Source: Actinomycetes bacterium (GTDB taxonomy: Bacteria > Actinomycetota > Acidimicrobiia > Acidimicrobiales > Ilumatobacteraceae). From it: a DNA stretch of 64,000 nt. The stretch is from positions 1-64,000 of the forward strand of contig JANXUF010000033.1 of NCBI GenBank assembly GCA_025356335.1. The letters are read 5' to 3'. Positions 1-10,652 of the stretch are shown here, piece after piece (position 1 is the first letter of the stretch; every line of letters starts with the position of its first letter). The notes beneath the pieces are model-generated. The model was not told the DNA's origin. It saw only the letters and a list, made by a program, of their open reading frames with translations, and ran no database searches. A program made the translations under genes and the position numbers.

Positions 1-212
1 CCGTCTCCTCCGACCGTTCGGCGCGAGCCCCGCGTCCGGAGGTCCCGAACGACGGCCAGCCGCGTCGCTGGGCCAAGGATGGCGTCATCGATTGGCAGCC
101 GCGTGAGCGTCGTACCGGCGAAGTCGGACCAGCCGGAGGGCGACGCACCTACGGTGCGCCCGCCAGCCGCAACAACGGCTCGGCCGCTGGACATCGTGGC
201 TCCCGCCCGAGT

Positions 213-1064
213 TCAACTGGATTCAGTCGCCCCCGCTGAACCGCCAGGCGACCCCGCACTCAAGCGATGGGTTCTGGAAATCCCCTCGGCAGACCGGATG
301 CTCATCGCTTGAACGGGCTCGTAGTCGCGGTAGTCACGGGCGTGAAAGCGTTTGATCAGGAGCGGTTTCGCCGCTTCGATTCCTGCTCGTGAGGACAGTG
401 CCTCGTCGATTGCCGAACGAACGTCTGCACGTTGTTCGGCACCAAATGACAGCGGCCCGATAATCGGCAGGCAGGGTATGCGAGGGCCTTGCCCGACAAC
501 GACAAGGCCCGCCAGAAGTTCCGGCCGGCCGACGCTGAACTGAGCGATGGACACAGCGTCGACGGCTGCCAGATCGGCGTCGCCCGCCTGCAGCATGGCG
601 AGGCTGTTGGCGTGGGCACCCGTGACGATCACCTGTCCGGGCCAGACGCCGTCGAGCTCCGGAAACGCGCGCACGAGCGAGATCCAACCGGACAGGCTGA
701 CGAGGCTGTTGACGGCAGCGGTCATCGCGCTGAGCGATTCAGGCGTCGGCAACGACGAACCGCAGCGCATCATGATCTGGCTTCGACAGGTCGGGCCGTC
801 TGCCGAGGCGATGTCGTACTCGAATGCCCCGATCGTCGCCACCTTGCCCTGGAGTTCGTCGACGAGTGGCCATCCGCACGACTGACTGAGCAGCAGTTCC
901 TGTTCGTGCCAGAGCGGGTGCGCGTCGTCTCCGTGGGTCAGGGCGCTCGGCACGCCGGTCCAGCCACGCCGAACGAGGCCCTCGGCGATGCCGGACCACA
1001 AGCTGTCATGCGCAGCTTCGAGCCACGGGAAGTCGTACATCGGGAAGCTTGCGCGCCACTCCAT
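213..1064 (-). CDS. PhnD-like phosphate/phosphonate-type ABC transporter substrate-binding protein
   Basis: ORF 213..1145; likely start MEWRASFPMYDFPWLEAAHDSLW at 1064. Type-2 periplasmic-binding-like motifs (GAHANSLAMLQAGDADLAAVDAVS). Confidence 0.65.
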   Translation of the reverse strand: MEWRASFPMYDFPWLEAAHDSLWSGIAEGLVRRGWTGVPSALTHGDDAHPLWHEQELLLSQSCGWPLVDELQGKVATIGAFEYDIASADGPTCRSQIMMRCGSSLPTPESLSAMTAAVNSLVSLSGWISLVRAFPELDGVWPGQVIVTGAHANSLAMLQAGDADLAAVDAVSIAQFSVGRPELLAGLVVVGQGPRIPCLPIIGPLSFGAEQRADVRSAIDEALSSRAGIEAAKPLLIKRFHARDYRDYEPVQAMSIRSAEGISRTHRLSAGSPGGSAGATESS

Positions 1065-1095
1065 CGCCACACAGTGTGGCGGGCAAACGAACGAG

Positions 1096-1135
1096 TTGCT
1101 GACCCGGACAGAAATACGACTAAAGTAGTCAGCAA
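1096..1135. promoter_or_regulatory. Nested palindromes in divergent promoter: TTGCTGAC-N24-GTCAGCAA enclosing GACTA-AAG-TAGTC (1118-1130)
   Basis: Inverted repeats read directly. The core resembles the Rrf2/IscR type-1 consensus GACTRWWWYAGTC. Located between divergent genes. Confidence 0.5.
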
Positions 1136-1160
1136 TACAGCTCACCAGCCGAGAGGTCCG

Positions 1161-1673
1161 ATGTCCACAACCCAGCTCCGCGACGTGCCCGCCGACGAGT
1201 CGACCGACGCACGGTCACTCGATCACCATGACGTCCTCGATACAGAGGAACTCACGGCGATCGTTCAGCGTATTGCTGCGAACGATGCACCGGCACGGAT
1301 CACACCGGGGACGATGCGCCGGTGGACACTTGCCGAGGAAGCGCCGATATATCAGGCGTGGATCATCGCCTGGCCGGCAGGCGCAGGCCTCGGTCTTCAC
1401 GATCACGACGATTCGCGAGCTGCGATCCACGTCGTCGCCGGCCAACTTCGCGAGCGCTATCTCACCGCTGACGGACTCGTTGCCCGCTCGCTCGGCCCCG
1501 GCGTCACGGAGCGATTACCGCACGACCACACCCACGAGGTCGTCAACGTCGGAACGGTCGAGGCGATCTCCGTGCACGCCTATTCTCCACCACTCCTCGA
1601 TCTGAGCTTCCGGGCCGATCCGTCGATCGATCTGCGCGCCGACGCCAACGCCACGGACTCACCGATCGCCTGA
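1161..1673 (+). CDS. Cupin / cysteine dioxygenase-like protein
   Basis: MSTTQLRDVPADES...; cupin motifs GLHDHDDSRAAIHVVAGQL and LPHDHTHEVVNVG. Confidence 0.75.
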   Translation: MSTTQLRDVPADESTDARSLDHHDVLDTEELTAIVQRIAANDAPARITPGTMRRWTLAEEAPIYQAWIIAWPAGAGLGLHDHDDSRAAIHVVAGQLRERYLTADGLVARSLGPGVTERLPHDHTHEVVNVGTVEAISVHAYSPPLLDLSFRADPSIDLRADANATDSPIA

Positions 1674-1677
1674 TGCT

Positions 1678-1703
1678 GTGGCCACGAATGTTTGCGTGGT
1701 CAC
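1678..1703 (+). terminator. Hairpin terminator candidate GTGGCCACG-N8-CGTGGTCAC
   Basis: Near-perfect 9-bp stem (one G.U) 4 nt after the stop at 1673. Confidence 0.45.
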
Positions 1704-1906
1704 TGTGCGGGTGATTCCGGTCGGCATCCGCTGCCCGTCACCGACTCCGTCGGGGGTCCGGGGGCAGTCGCCACTGATCGGCGGCATCGGGACAGCGTGG
1801 CCGCCGTCGTGAGCTCAGCGCGGCGAAACCGCTCCGATTCAATCGACCGACAGGAGTGAGCGAGGTACGAGCGAAGGATGGAGGTCGAAGCACTAGCCTG
1901 TCGGCG

Positions 1907-2932
1907 ATGGCCCCGCCGAGCGAACCGTTCGCCGTCCAGGCCGCTGGTCGGGAGATAGCGATCTCGCATCCCGACAAGATCTTCTTCCCTCAGCATGGCC
2001 AGACGAAGCTCGACCTCGTTCGCTACTACCTCGCAGTCGAGGAACCGCTGCTGCGCGCCATCGGCGGGCGTCCTCTGCTGATGGAGCGATACCCAGACGG
2101 AGCGAGCGGCAAGTCGTTCTTCCAGAAACGTGTGCCGAAGAACCCGCCGGAGTGGTTGCAGACGACCGTCGTCGAGACGCCGAACGGGACGACGTCCGAC
2201 GCCCTCGTGGCTCACGACATCGCCCACATCATCTGGGGTGTGAACCTCTGCTGCCTCGGTTTTCATGTCTGGCCGTACCGCGCCGACGACCCGGCACATG
2301 CCGACGAACTACGCATCGATCTCGACCCGACCCCCGGCGTGACGTTCGCGATGGTCCAGGAGACCGCATTCGAGGTCAAGGCGCTGCTCGACGAACTGGG
2401 CATCGAAGCCAACCCGAAGACGAGCGGCAGCAAGGGCCTGCACATCTATGCACGGCTCGTGCCGGAATGGACATCGTACGAGGTTCGTGCCGGGGCTGTT
2501 GCGCTCGCTCGTGAGCTGGAACGCCGTCGGCCCGACTTGATCACGGCTGCGTGGTGGAAGGAGGAACGCGGCACCCGTGTCTTCGTCGACTTCAACCAGA
2601 ACGCACCGCACAAGACGGTATTCGGGGCGTGGTCCGTGCGCCCGCGTATCGGCGCGCAGGTTTCGACGCCGCTGGCGTGGGACGAGGTCGGGTCGATCAC
2701 GCCCGACCAGTTCACGATGGACAACGTGCCGACCAGGGTCGCTGACGGCGGCGACCCGTGGGCGGCGATGTCGCTGCATCCGCAACGCATCGAACCGCTG
2801 CTGGAGATGTCGGCGCAGGACATGGCCAAGGGGATGATGGACGCACCCTGGCCCCCCGTCTACCCGAAGATGCCGAACGAGCCGCCTCGTGTCGCCCCCA
2901 GCCGCGCCCGAAAGCTGGACGAGACGACGTGA
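1907..2932 (+). CDS. Stand-alone LigD-type polymerase (PrimPol) domain protein
   Basis: ISHPDKIFFPQ, FFQKRVPKNPPEW, LRIDLDPTPGV, KTSGSKGLHIYARL, VFVDFNQNAPHKT: hallmarks of the LigD polymerase domain. No ligase or phosphoesterase domain present. Confidence 0.88.
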   Translation: MAPPSEPFAVQAAGREIAISHPDKIFFPQHGQTKLDLVRYYLAVEEPLLRAIGGRPLLMERYPDGASGKSFFQKRVPKNPPEWLQTTVVETPNGTTSDALVAHDIAHIIWGVNLCCLGFHVWPYRADDPAHADELRIDLDPTPGVTFAMVQETAFEVKALLDELGIEANPKTSGSKGLHIYARLVPEWTSYEVRAGAVALARELERRRPDLITAAWWKEERGTRVFVDFNQNAPHKTVFGAWSVRPRIGAQVSTPLAWDEVGSITPDQFTMDNVPTRVADGGDPWAAMSLHPQRIEPLLEMSAQDMAKGMMDAPWPPVYPKMPNEPPRVAPSRARKLDETT

Positions 2933-3372
2933 GCCAGAAGCACTCGTCGCGCAAGCTCTCCCCGGAACGGACGCTGGCAGCGGACGTCAGACGCAACCCA
3001 CGGCTTTCGCCGGTCGTCGGGCAGGTGCTCGAACTGCTCGGGCCGTACGCCGCGCAACATCCGAACACCCGCTTCCGCCACGTCGAGGAGTTCGCTCGCT
3101 GCCGGTTGCCCGACGGATCCCATCACCGGGCCGGATTCGTCGGCTACACCAGCATCGGCATCGTCGTTGTGTGGAAGGAAGGCTTCATGTGGCGCCAACG
3201 CGGCGCATTCGTGTTGACGAAGACCGACACAGTTTCCACGAGTTGGGACGAAACCGGACTGACCGCACTGCTCGCAGACGGCACGGGCCTGCGGATCGAT
3301 TGGCTGGCCCATTCGCCGGAGCGAATCGGCGCGCACGCCGCGTTCGAGGTGTTCAAACCACTCCCCCGGTGA
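2929..3372 (+). CDS. Hypothetical protein, translationally coupled to LigD-Pol
   Basis: GTG start at 2929 overlaps the TGA of the upstream gene by 4 nt; 148 aa (VSQKHSSRKLSPERTLAADV...). Confidence 0.65.
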   Translation: MSQKHSSRKLSPERTLAADVRRNPRLSPVVGQVLELLGPYAAQHPNTRFRHVEEFARCRLPDGSHHRAGFVGYTSIGIVVVWKEGFMWRQRGAFVLTKTDTVSTSWDETGLTALLADGTGLRIDWLAHSPERIGAHAAFEVFKPLPR

Positions 3373-3414
3373 TGTTGCGCCCGGCCGTGATATCCGGCGG
3401 GCGATGTTGTCCGG

Positions 3415-3966
3415 CTACTTCGTCGGGCCGTGCCCGCTCATCGTGATCGCCGCACCGTCGAGCGCTTGTTGGACGACACCCTCGACATGGGCGAGATCGA
3501 GACCGAGCGCCTCGCCGATATGGATCGACCAGATCTCCGAGCGGATGTTGTTCTCGAAGTCGAGTTGAGTGCGAACGTCCTGCCGCGCCGCCTGGCGGTT
3601 CTGGCTGACCATCACGAATGTCGAGAGGAAGATCGCTTCGAGCGAGACGATCATCGTCAACAGGCCGAAGGGGAACTTGTCGAACGGGTGCCCGAGCGTG
3701 CCCATCAGCCCGACGTTCAGGGCGATCCACACGCCGAACCAGACGATGTGTAGATAGACGAATTTCATCGATCCGGCGAAGGTGGTGATGCCGTCGGCTG
3801 CATGGTCCTGGGCAGCCATCAGCTTGCTTGTCAGCCACCGTTCGTGCTTGGTGAGATAGTGCTCGGTCTTGCCGATCTGGCCGTCTTCGACCCCGTCGAA
3901 ACGATCGATGACGCGGCACGCTTCGCACGTCGCCGGGTCGTGTGAGTGGTCAGTTTCAGTCTCCAT
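3415..3966 (-). CDS. DUF1003 family membrane protein
   Basis: METETDHSHDPATC...KFVYLHIVWFGVWIALN...FLSTFVMVSQNRQAARQD, typical DUF1003 pattern. Confidence 0.8.
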   Translation of the reverse strand: METETDHSHDPATCEACRVIDRFDGVEDGQIGKTEHYLTKHERWLTSKLMAAQDHAADGITTFAGSMKFVYLHIVWFGVWIALNVGLMGTLGHPFDKFPFGLLTMIVSLEAIFLSTFVMVSQNRQAARQDVRTQLDFENNIRSEIWSIHIGEALGLDLAHVEGVVQQALDGAAITMSGHGPTK

Positions 3967-3980
3967 TTCCGGAGTCTTGC

Positions 3981-4265
3981 ATGGGCCAGGTCCATAGAAT
4001 CGACGATCTTGTGAACATCCGAGCCTCACGCCGAACGATGATCGTCGGCAGTGCCATGGTGGTCTTGTTAGCGCTGTTAGCGGTGCTCTACATCTCCTTG
4101 ACACATGGTTCAGTAACGACAGCGGACGGTTCGACGACCACCGACCGAACTGGCACCGTGACGACACTCGGAGCCGATCAGGTCGCATATGCCGACCTGC
4201 CCGCCTTCACCGCACTCGTCGTCGGCGCTCCGAACGGCGACCTCACGGCAGTGACGCCCGAGTGA
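3981..4265 (+). CDS. Small membrane-anchored hypothetical protein
   Basis: One TM segment [24 protein letters not shown] chosen at 3981. Confidence 0.5.
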   Translation: MGQVHRIDDLVNIRASRRTMIVGSAMVVLLALLAVLYISLTHGSVTTADGSTTTDRTGTVTTLGADQVAYADLPAFTALVVGAPNGDLTAVTPE

Positions 4266-4286
4266 GGGTCGGGACGTGGCCGACCC
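4266..4286 (+). terminator. Hairpin GGGTCGG-N7-CCGACCC
   Basis: Perfect 7-bp inverted repeat directly after the stop at 4265. Confidence 0.45.
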
Positions 4287-4347
4287 GCCGTGGCGAACGA
4301 CGCGCCGTTACAGTTCCTGTGACAACCGAATCCGTAGAAAAGGGAAG

Positions 4348-5778
<1,431 letters not shown>

Positions 5779-5903
5779 CACTCGCTCGACGATGCCTGTC
5801 GCCGTCACCGGATTTCCGCCCCGCCATCACGGAATCCATGTGACTGCGACGCACGTCGTGGCAAATTTCCGTCCTGTCAGCGTGTTCTGCAAGGGTTGAC
5901 CGA

Positions 5904-8651
5904 GTGACAGGGGCGCCCTCGAGAACCTTGGTGGGCCGCGAGGACGAGGTCCTGCGCATTGCCGCCGCACTCACCAACCCAGGCTGCAGGGGCATCGCCT
6001 TCGTCGGTCCGGCGGGCGTCGGCAAGAGCCGATTGGCCGACGAGTGCCGCCAGCTCGGTGAAGCGTCAGGGATGACGGCGATCACCGCATTCGGGACCGC
6101 TGTCTCGGCCTCCATCACCCTCGGCGCCTTGTCGCATATCCTCGCGCCGTTCGGAGATATCGCCGACGTCCATCTCGAACTGCAGCCGGCCCAACTGCTC
6201 CAGGCGGCTCGTCGGACGCTGGCAACTCTCGGCGAAGGCACGCGCCTGATGCTGATCGTCGACGACGCCCATCACCTCGACGCCGTGTCGGCTCATCTCG
6301 TCCACCAGTTGGCGCTCTCGTCGGCGGCCTTCGTCGTTGTCACGATCCGCAGCGGCGAAAAGATTCCGGACTCGATCACCTCACTGTGGAAGGAAGCACT
6401 CGTCGAACGGATCGACACGGCGCCGCTCGATCCAGAGCAGACCAGCGAACTGTCCGCCGCCCTGCTCGGAGCACCCGTCGACGCGCACGTCGCACGATGG
6501 GTGTGGAGAACGAGCAACGGCAACGCACTGTTCGCCCGTGAGCTCGTCATCGGCGGGCGAGAGACGGGTGTCGTGCAGCTGCGTCACGGCGTCTGGCAGC
6601 TGGTCGACGGCGCGGCGATGGTTTCGCCGCGCCTCGCCGAACTCGTCGAATCCCGTCTCGTTCATCTCGACTCGCACGCCAGGCGGGCGCTCGACCTGGT
6701 TGCCATGGCCGAGCCGATCGGACTCGACCTCGCAGAGGAGATCGTCGGGTCAGACGTTCTCACGCACCTCGACGAGGCCGGGCTACTACGTGTCACCGCC
6801 GGCGGGCATCGAGTCGAGCTGCAGACCGTACCTCCGCCGTACGGCGAAGCGCTCCGCCAGCAGCCGCTGACCCTACGGCGACGCAATGATCTGAAGGCGT
6901 TGATCAACGCCGTCGAGCGGCTCGGCGCGCGCCGCCGTGACGATCCGATACGGATCGCCGGGTGGCAGCTGGCGGCCGGTGGGCGGCCAGACCCTGCCAC
7001 GCTCTACCGCGCAGCGCTCGCCGCGCAATACGGTTTCGACGACAACAGTGCAGCTCGCCTCTCGCAGTTGGCCCTCGACCAGCTGACAACGGACGCGCGA
7101 GTGTCAACGGATGCGCACGTGTCAACGGATGCGCAGGTTCCGCATCGACCACGAGCCGTCGACGAGTTGTGCTCGGACGTCGCCCTGTGTTTGGCCACCT
7201 CGCTCGCCAGACTCGGTCAGTTCCAACGGTCCGACGAGGTCCTCGCGCCGTTCGAGCCGTTCGAGCGGGACCCTGATCGGCGTATGCGGATGGTGCTGTT
7301 GATCGCCAGTTGCCGATTCGAGGGCTCCGACGACGTCGCCGGTGCGCTGGAGCTGTTGGCCAGGGCGAGCACCACGCTGCCACAGGGACCCTGGCAAGCG
7401 ACGCTGCAATTTCTCGAGGTCACCACCCTCGCCGACGCCGGCCAGGCCTTCGCCGCAGCAGCGGGGCTCGGCACCGACGCTCCTGATTCGATCGAACCCT
7501 CGAAGCTCGTGCCGTACAACCTTGCCGGGACGGCCACGCTGACGGCGTCCGGTCGTTACCAGGCCGCCATCGCGGCCGCAGCGACGTCGTACGACTTCCA
7601 CCTGGCACATCCGGATGCCGACCCGACGTTCCACCCGATCTCACTGCTGATGTACCGGGCGATCTGCGAGATCCGTGGCGGTTGGATGGAGGCCGGCCGG
7701 CGCCACGCCGCCGAGATCCTGGCGTCCGTCGTCGATCAGCCCCGCCCCATTGCGGCCGTCGCCGCTCGGCTGTGTCTGGCAAGGTGCCTGCTCTCGCTCG
7801 GCGAGATCACCGAAGCACGCAGACTCAGCGAACAAGCAGCAGTGTTGTGCACACCGAACCTGCAGCCGTACCTGTTGCGATCGACAGCGGTGATGCTGGC
7901 GCTCTGCGATCTCGAGGCGGGTGAACCCGCCGCAGCTTTTCATCGAGTCGAGCCGCTGCTCGATGCTTCGATGCTCGGCGTCCTGCTCTTCGGCTGCGAC
8001 CTACCGATCAGTGCCGGATTGGCGCTGATCGGCATCGGTCGCAGCGACGAAGGGCTCCGCCTGCTGATGTCTGCGGGCGAATGCTGTGCAGAGCGCGGTG
8101 ACTACGGCGGCGCAGCGGAACTGTCCGCCAGCGCAGCGCTCCATCGGTCCAGCGTCCATGCTGCGCAACGTCTGCTGCACGTAGCGGGACACGTCGAGGC
8201 GCCGATTGCCGACGCCTACCGCGCGCTCGCCAATGCCGTCATCGATCGCCCCACCGCGTCGCGTGAGATGGCGGCGGGAGCGTTCCGCGCACTCGGCCTC
8301 CTGCCGTTCGCGGCACGCCTCTCGGCGCAGGCTGCGGACCTCGCCCGCACCGAAGGGGACCAACGCGCCGCGACCCGATTGCGACAGCTCGCGGGCGACG
8401 ATGTCCTGCGCTGTGACGGCCTCCGCTCGGCGCTGGCTGTCAGCGCCGACACCGTCGTCTCGTTGACACAGCGGGAGCACGAGATTGCAGCACTCGTCTG
8501 TTCCGGCAAGGCGAGCAAAGATGTCGCCGACATCCTCTTCCTCAGCACCCGGACCGTCGACAACCATCTCCAGCGCATCCATACCAAGCTCGGCGTGACG
8601 AACAGACGGGAGTTGGCAGAGAGCCTCGGGCTCGGTATTCAAAACCGCTGA
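5904..8651 (+). CDS. LuxR-family transcriptional regulator with N-terminal AAA ATPase (LAL-like)
   Basis: Walker A GPAGVGKSRLADECR; Walker B LMLIVDDAHHLD; C-terminal LuxR HTH LTQREHEIAALVCSGKASKDVADILFLSTRTVDNHLQRIHTKLGV. Confidence 0.93.
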   Translation: MTGAPSRTLVGREDEVLRIAAALTNPGCRGIAFVGPAGVGKSRLADECRQLGEASGMTAITAFGTAVSASITLGALSHILAPFGDIADVHLELQPAQLLQAARRTLATLGEGTRLMLIVDDAHHLDAVSAHLVHQLALSSAAFVVVTIRSGEKIPDSITSLWKEALVERIDTAPLDPEQTSELSAALLGAPVDAHVARWVWRTSNGNALFARELVIGGRETGVVQLRHGVWQLVDGAAMVSPRLAELVESRLVHLDSHARRALDLVAMAEPIGLDLAEEIVGSDVLTHLDEAGLLRVTAGGHRVELQTVPPPYGEALRQQPLTLRRRNDLKALINAVERLGARRRDDPIRIAGWQLAAGGRPDPATLYRAALAAQYGFDDNSAARLSQLALDQLTTDARVSTDAHVSTDAQVPHRPRAVDELCSDVALCLATSLARLGQFQRSDEVLAPFEPFERDPDRRMRMVLLIASCRFEGSDDVAGALELLARASTTLPQGPWQATLQFLEVTTLADAGQAFAAAAGLGTDAPDSIEPSKLVPYNLAGTATLTASGRYQAAIAAAATSYDFHLAHPDADPTFHPISLLMYRAICEIRGGWMEAGRRHAAEILASVVDQPRPIAAVAARLCLARCLLSLGEITEARRLSEQAAVLCTPNLQPYLLRSTAVMLALCDLEAGEPAAAFHRVEPLLDASMLGVLLFGCDLPISAGLALIGIGRSDEGLRLLMSAGECCAERGDYGGAAELSASAALHRSSVHAAQRLLHVAGHVEAPIADAYRALANAVIDRPTASREMAAGAFRALGLLPFAARLSAQAADLARTEGDQRAATRLRQLAGDDVLRCDGLRSALAVSADTVVSLTQREHEIAALVCSGKASKDVADILFLSTRTVDNHLQRIHTKLGVTNRRELAESLGLGIQNR
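7089..7142 (+). repeat. 18-bp x3 in-frame tandem repeat in LuxR-type gene
   Basis: acggacgcgcgagtgtca / acggatgcgcacgtgtca / acggatgcgcaggttccg; peptide TDARVS-TDAHVS-TDAQVP. Confidence 0.85.
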
Positions 8652-8692
8652 CTTCCCGGACCTGTCATGGCGATTGAAGCATTACTCAACGA

Positions 8693-8723
8693 CGACTCGA
8701 CTATCCAACGCGTCGATTGAGTA
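8693..8723 (+). terminator. Hairpin TACTCAACGACG...CGTCGATTGAGTA
   Basis: Long inverted repeat (one bulge) about 40 bp after the LuxR-type gene stop. Confidence 0.45.
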
Positions 8724-8809
8724 GCGACTGCTCACGACGCGGCGATGGTCGATGCGTCATTGTGGACTCCGGGTTCGGGCGAACCCTTCCTGATGAAAGC
8801 GAGCACATC

Positions 8810-9979
8810 GTGCAGTACACACACTTCTCCAACTCGAACCGACGCAGCGGCGGGGGGCGTTCCCTCCACCGCATCAGCCGGCTGACGATCGTCGCCGTCG
8901 GCCTCAGCGCTGCCGCCGTGAGCTGCGGCAGTTCATCGAGCGGTCTCTCTGCTGATCAGTTCAAGGTGCAGGCCGACGCCATCTGCCAGCAGGTCCGTGA
9001 CTACTCCGACAAGGTCGCTCCACCGACGGACCTCAAGGACGAGGCGAAGAAGCTCCAGCAGATCCTCGACATCTCCAAGACCGGCGTCTCGAGCATGACA
9101 GCGCTGACGCTGACGGGTGCGCTGAAGACGAGTCGCGACAACATCGTCTCCGCGGCGACCGCGAGCCAGGCACACCTGACCAGCGCCATCGCTGCTGCGA
9201 AGAACAACGATGAGGCCAAGGTCAACCAGGAACTCGCTTCGTACAACGACGAGACGACAAAGCTGCAGGCCGTTTCCAAGGCCGCTGGTCTGACGAAATG
9301 CGCAGGCGACGATCCGACAGCCACGACGACCGCGGCGAACACGACGAACGCTGCAGCGACCAGCGCGCCGACGACAGCTGCGGCAACGACCACCGCTGCG
9401 ACGACCACCGCTGCGACGACCGCTGCGCCGAGAACGACCGCACCGGTCAGGACGACGCCTGTCACCACAGCGGCGACGGCACCATCGACGGGGCCCGTAG
9501 CACCGGCGTTCACGATTCCCGAGGCGACGACGGCCAGCGGCGTCCCGTTCGTCGATCCGGCAACGCTGTTGACACCGTGGGATGGCCAGAAGTTGGTGCC
9601 GTTCACCGACGCCGATGCGCAATCGCTCGTTTCGGCAATCACCAGCACCGGTGGCGTATCGCAGTACCTCGCAGCAATCGGTGCCGTCCAGGCGGTCGAT
9701 GCGACGACCGGCAAGCTCAGCGTCCTGATCTTCATGGAGCTCAAGGCACCGTTGTCGGACGCCGACACCAACGCCTTCTACCAGTCGCTGCTCGAAGGCA
9801 CCTCCAACCAGGAGCAGGGCACCGTCGCCGGCTCGACCGGTTACGCCTTCACCACCAGCGACGAGGAGGAGGGCTTCGCAACCATCCGCAACACCACGGT
9901 GATCCTCGGCGAGAGCAGCGATCAGGCCACCCTTGCGGCGACCATCGGCGGCCTCTTCCAGGCGAACCCCCAGCTGTAG
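8810..9979 (+). CDS. Secreted lipoprotein with Thr/Ala-rich linker
   Basis: Signal peptide with lipobox-like LSAAAVSCG; GTG start inferred; low-complexity TTAAATTTAATTTAATTAAPRTTAPVRTT segment. Confidence 0.7.
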   Translation: MQYTHFSNSNRRSGGGRSLHRISRLTIVAVGLSAAAVSCGSSSSGLSADQFKVQADAICQQVRDYSDKVAPPTDLKDEAKKLQQILDISKTGVSSMTALTLTGALKTSRDNIVSAATASQAHLTSAIAAAKNNDEAKVNQELASYNDETTKLQAVSKAAGLTKCAGDDPTATTTAANTTNAAATSAPTTAAATTTAATTTAATTAAPRTTAPVRTTPVTTAATAPSTGPVAPAFTIPEATTASGVPFVDPATLLTPWDGQKLVPFTDADAQSLVSAITSTGGVSQYLAAIGAVQAVDATTGKLSVLIFMELKAPLSDADTNAFYQSLLEGTSNQEQGTVAGSTGYAFTTSDEEEGFATIRNTTVILGESSDQATLAATIGGLFQANPQL

Positions 9980-10074
9980 CGACCATCGCGACCTCCAACA
10001 CATTCTTGACTCCCACCACCAACCACGACACCAACCACGACACCAACAACCACCCGACACAAGGACTGAAGACG

Positions 10075-10488
10075 ATGATCAACACCACCAACACACTCAC
10101 CGAGAACGTCTGGCTGCTGCAGAACAAGCTCAACCCGTTCCCGGTCGCCGGTCAGCTCACATGGGACGGCAGCGAACTGTCGCTCGTGCTCGGTATCCCC
10201 GCCGCCGAGTCGTTCTCCGGATGGGTCGCCAAACGATTGAACGCCGACGCCGACACGCTCAAAGAGCGTCTCCGCAGCGGCGAATCGATCCAGCTGTTCC
10301 GCAGCAACCGCGAACAGATGTCAGTCAGCTGGCCGAAGTCGATGGCCGGCGCCGCGCTCGAGGTCGAGACGGGCGGGGCCGAATGGCTGATCTGCATGGA
10401 ATACCCGAGCGGCGGGGCGATCCTGCAAACCATCAACCTGCTCTCGGGACGCAAGAAGGCAAAGGCCTGGAAAGCTGCGCTCGACTGA
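10075..10488 (+). CDS. Hypothetical protein (about 137 aa)
   Basis: MINTTNTLTENVWLLQNKLNPFPVAGQLTWDGSELSLVL...; ATG after A/C-rich leader. Confidence 0.65.
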   Translation: MINTTNTLTENVWLLQNKLNPFPVAGQLTWDGSELSLVLGIPAAESFSGWVAKRLNADADTLKERLRSGESIQLFRSNREQMSVSWPKSMAGAALEVETGGAEWLICMEYPSGGAILQTINLLSGRKKAKAWKAALD

Positions 10489-10588
10489 CAGGGTGCTGAA
10501 ATTCAGCAGGCGGATCGGCAGTTGGTCTCGATGACCGACGCTTCGCAGCGACAGCGGCCAGCCGAGCCCCCAATTTCGGCACCCTGTC
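10487..10588. repeat. 102-nt element with 17-nt terminal inverted repeats (MITE-like or structured RNA)
   Basis: GACAGGGTGCTGAAATT (10487-10503) versus AATTTCGGCACCCTGTC (10572-10588); 16/17 pairs Watson-Crick plus one G.U. Confidence 0.7.
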
Positions 10589-10652
10589 GAATCCAAGTCC
10601 AGTTGGCGCTTGGACTGAGCAAATACTGAGGTTCGGCGCGGATCGTACCTTC

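Noticed and set aside
8933-10060. 375-aa minus-strand ORF
   Set aside because: Antisense to the lipoprotein gene; Arg/Gly-rich product from Thr/Ala repeats.
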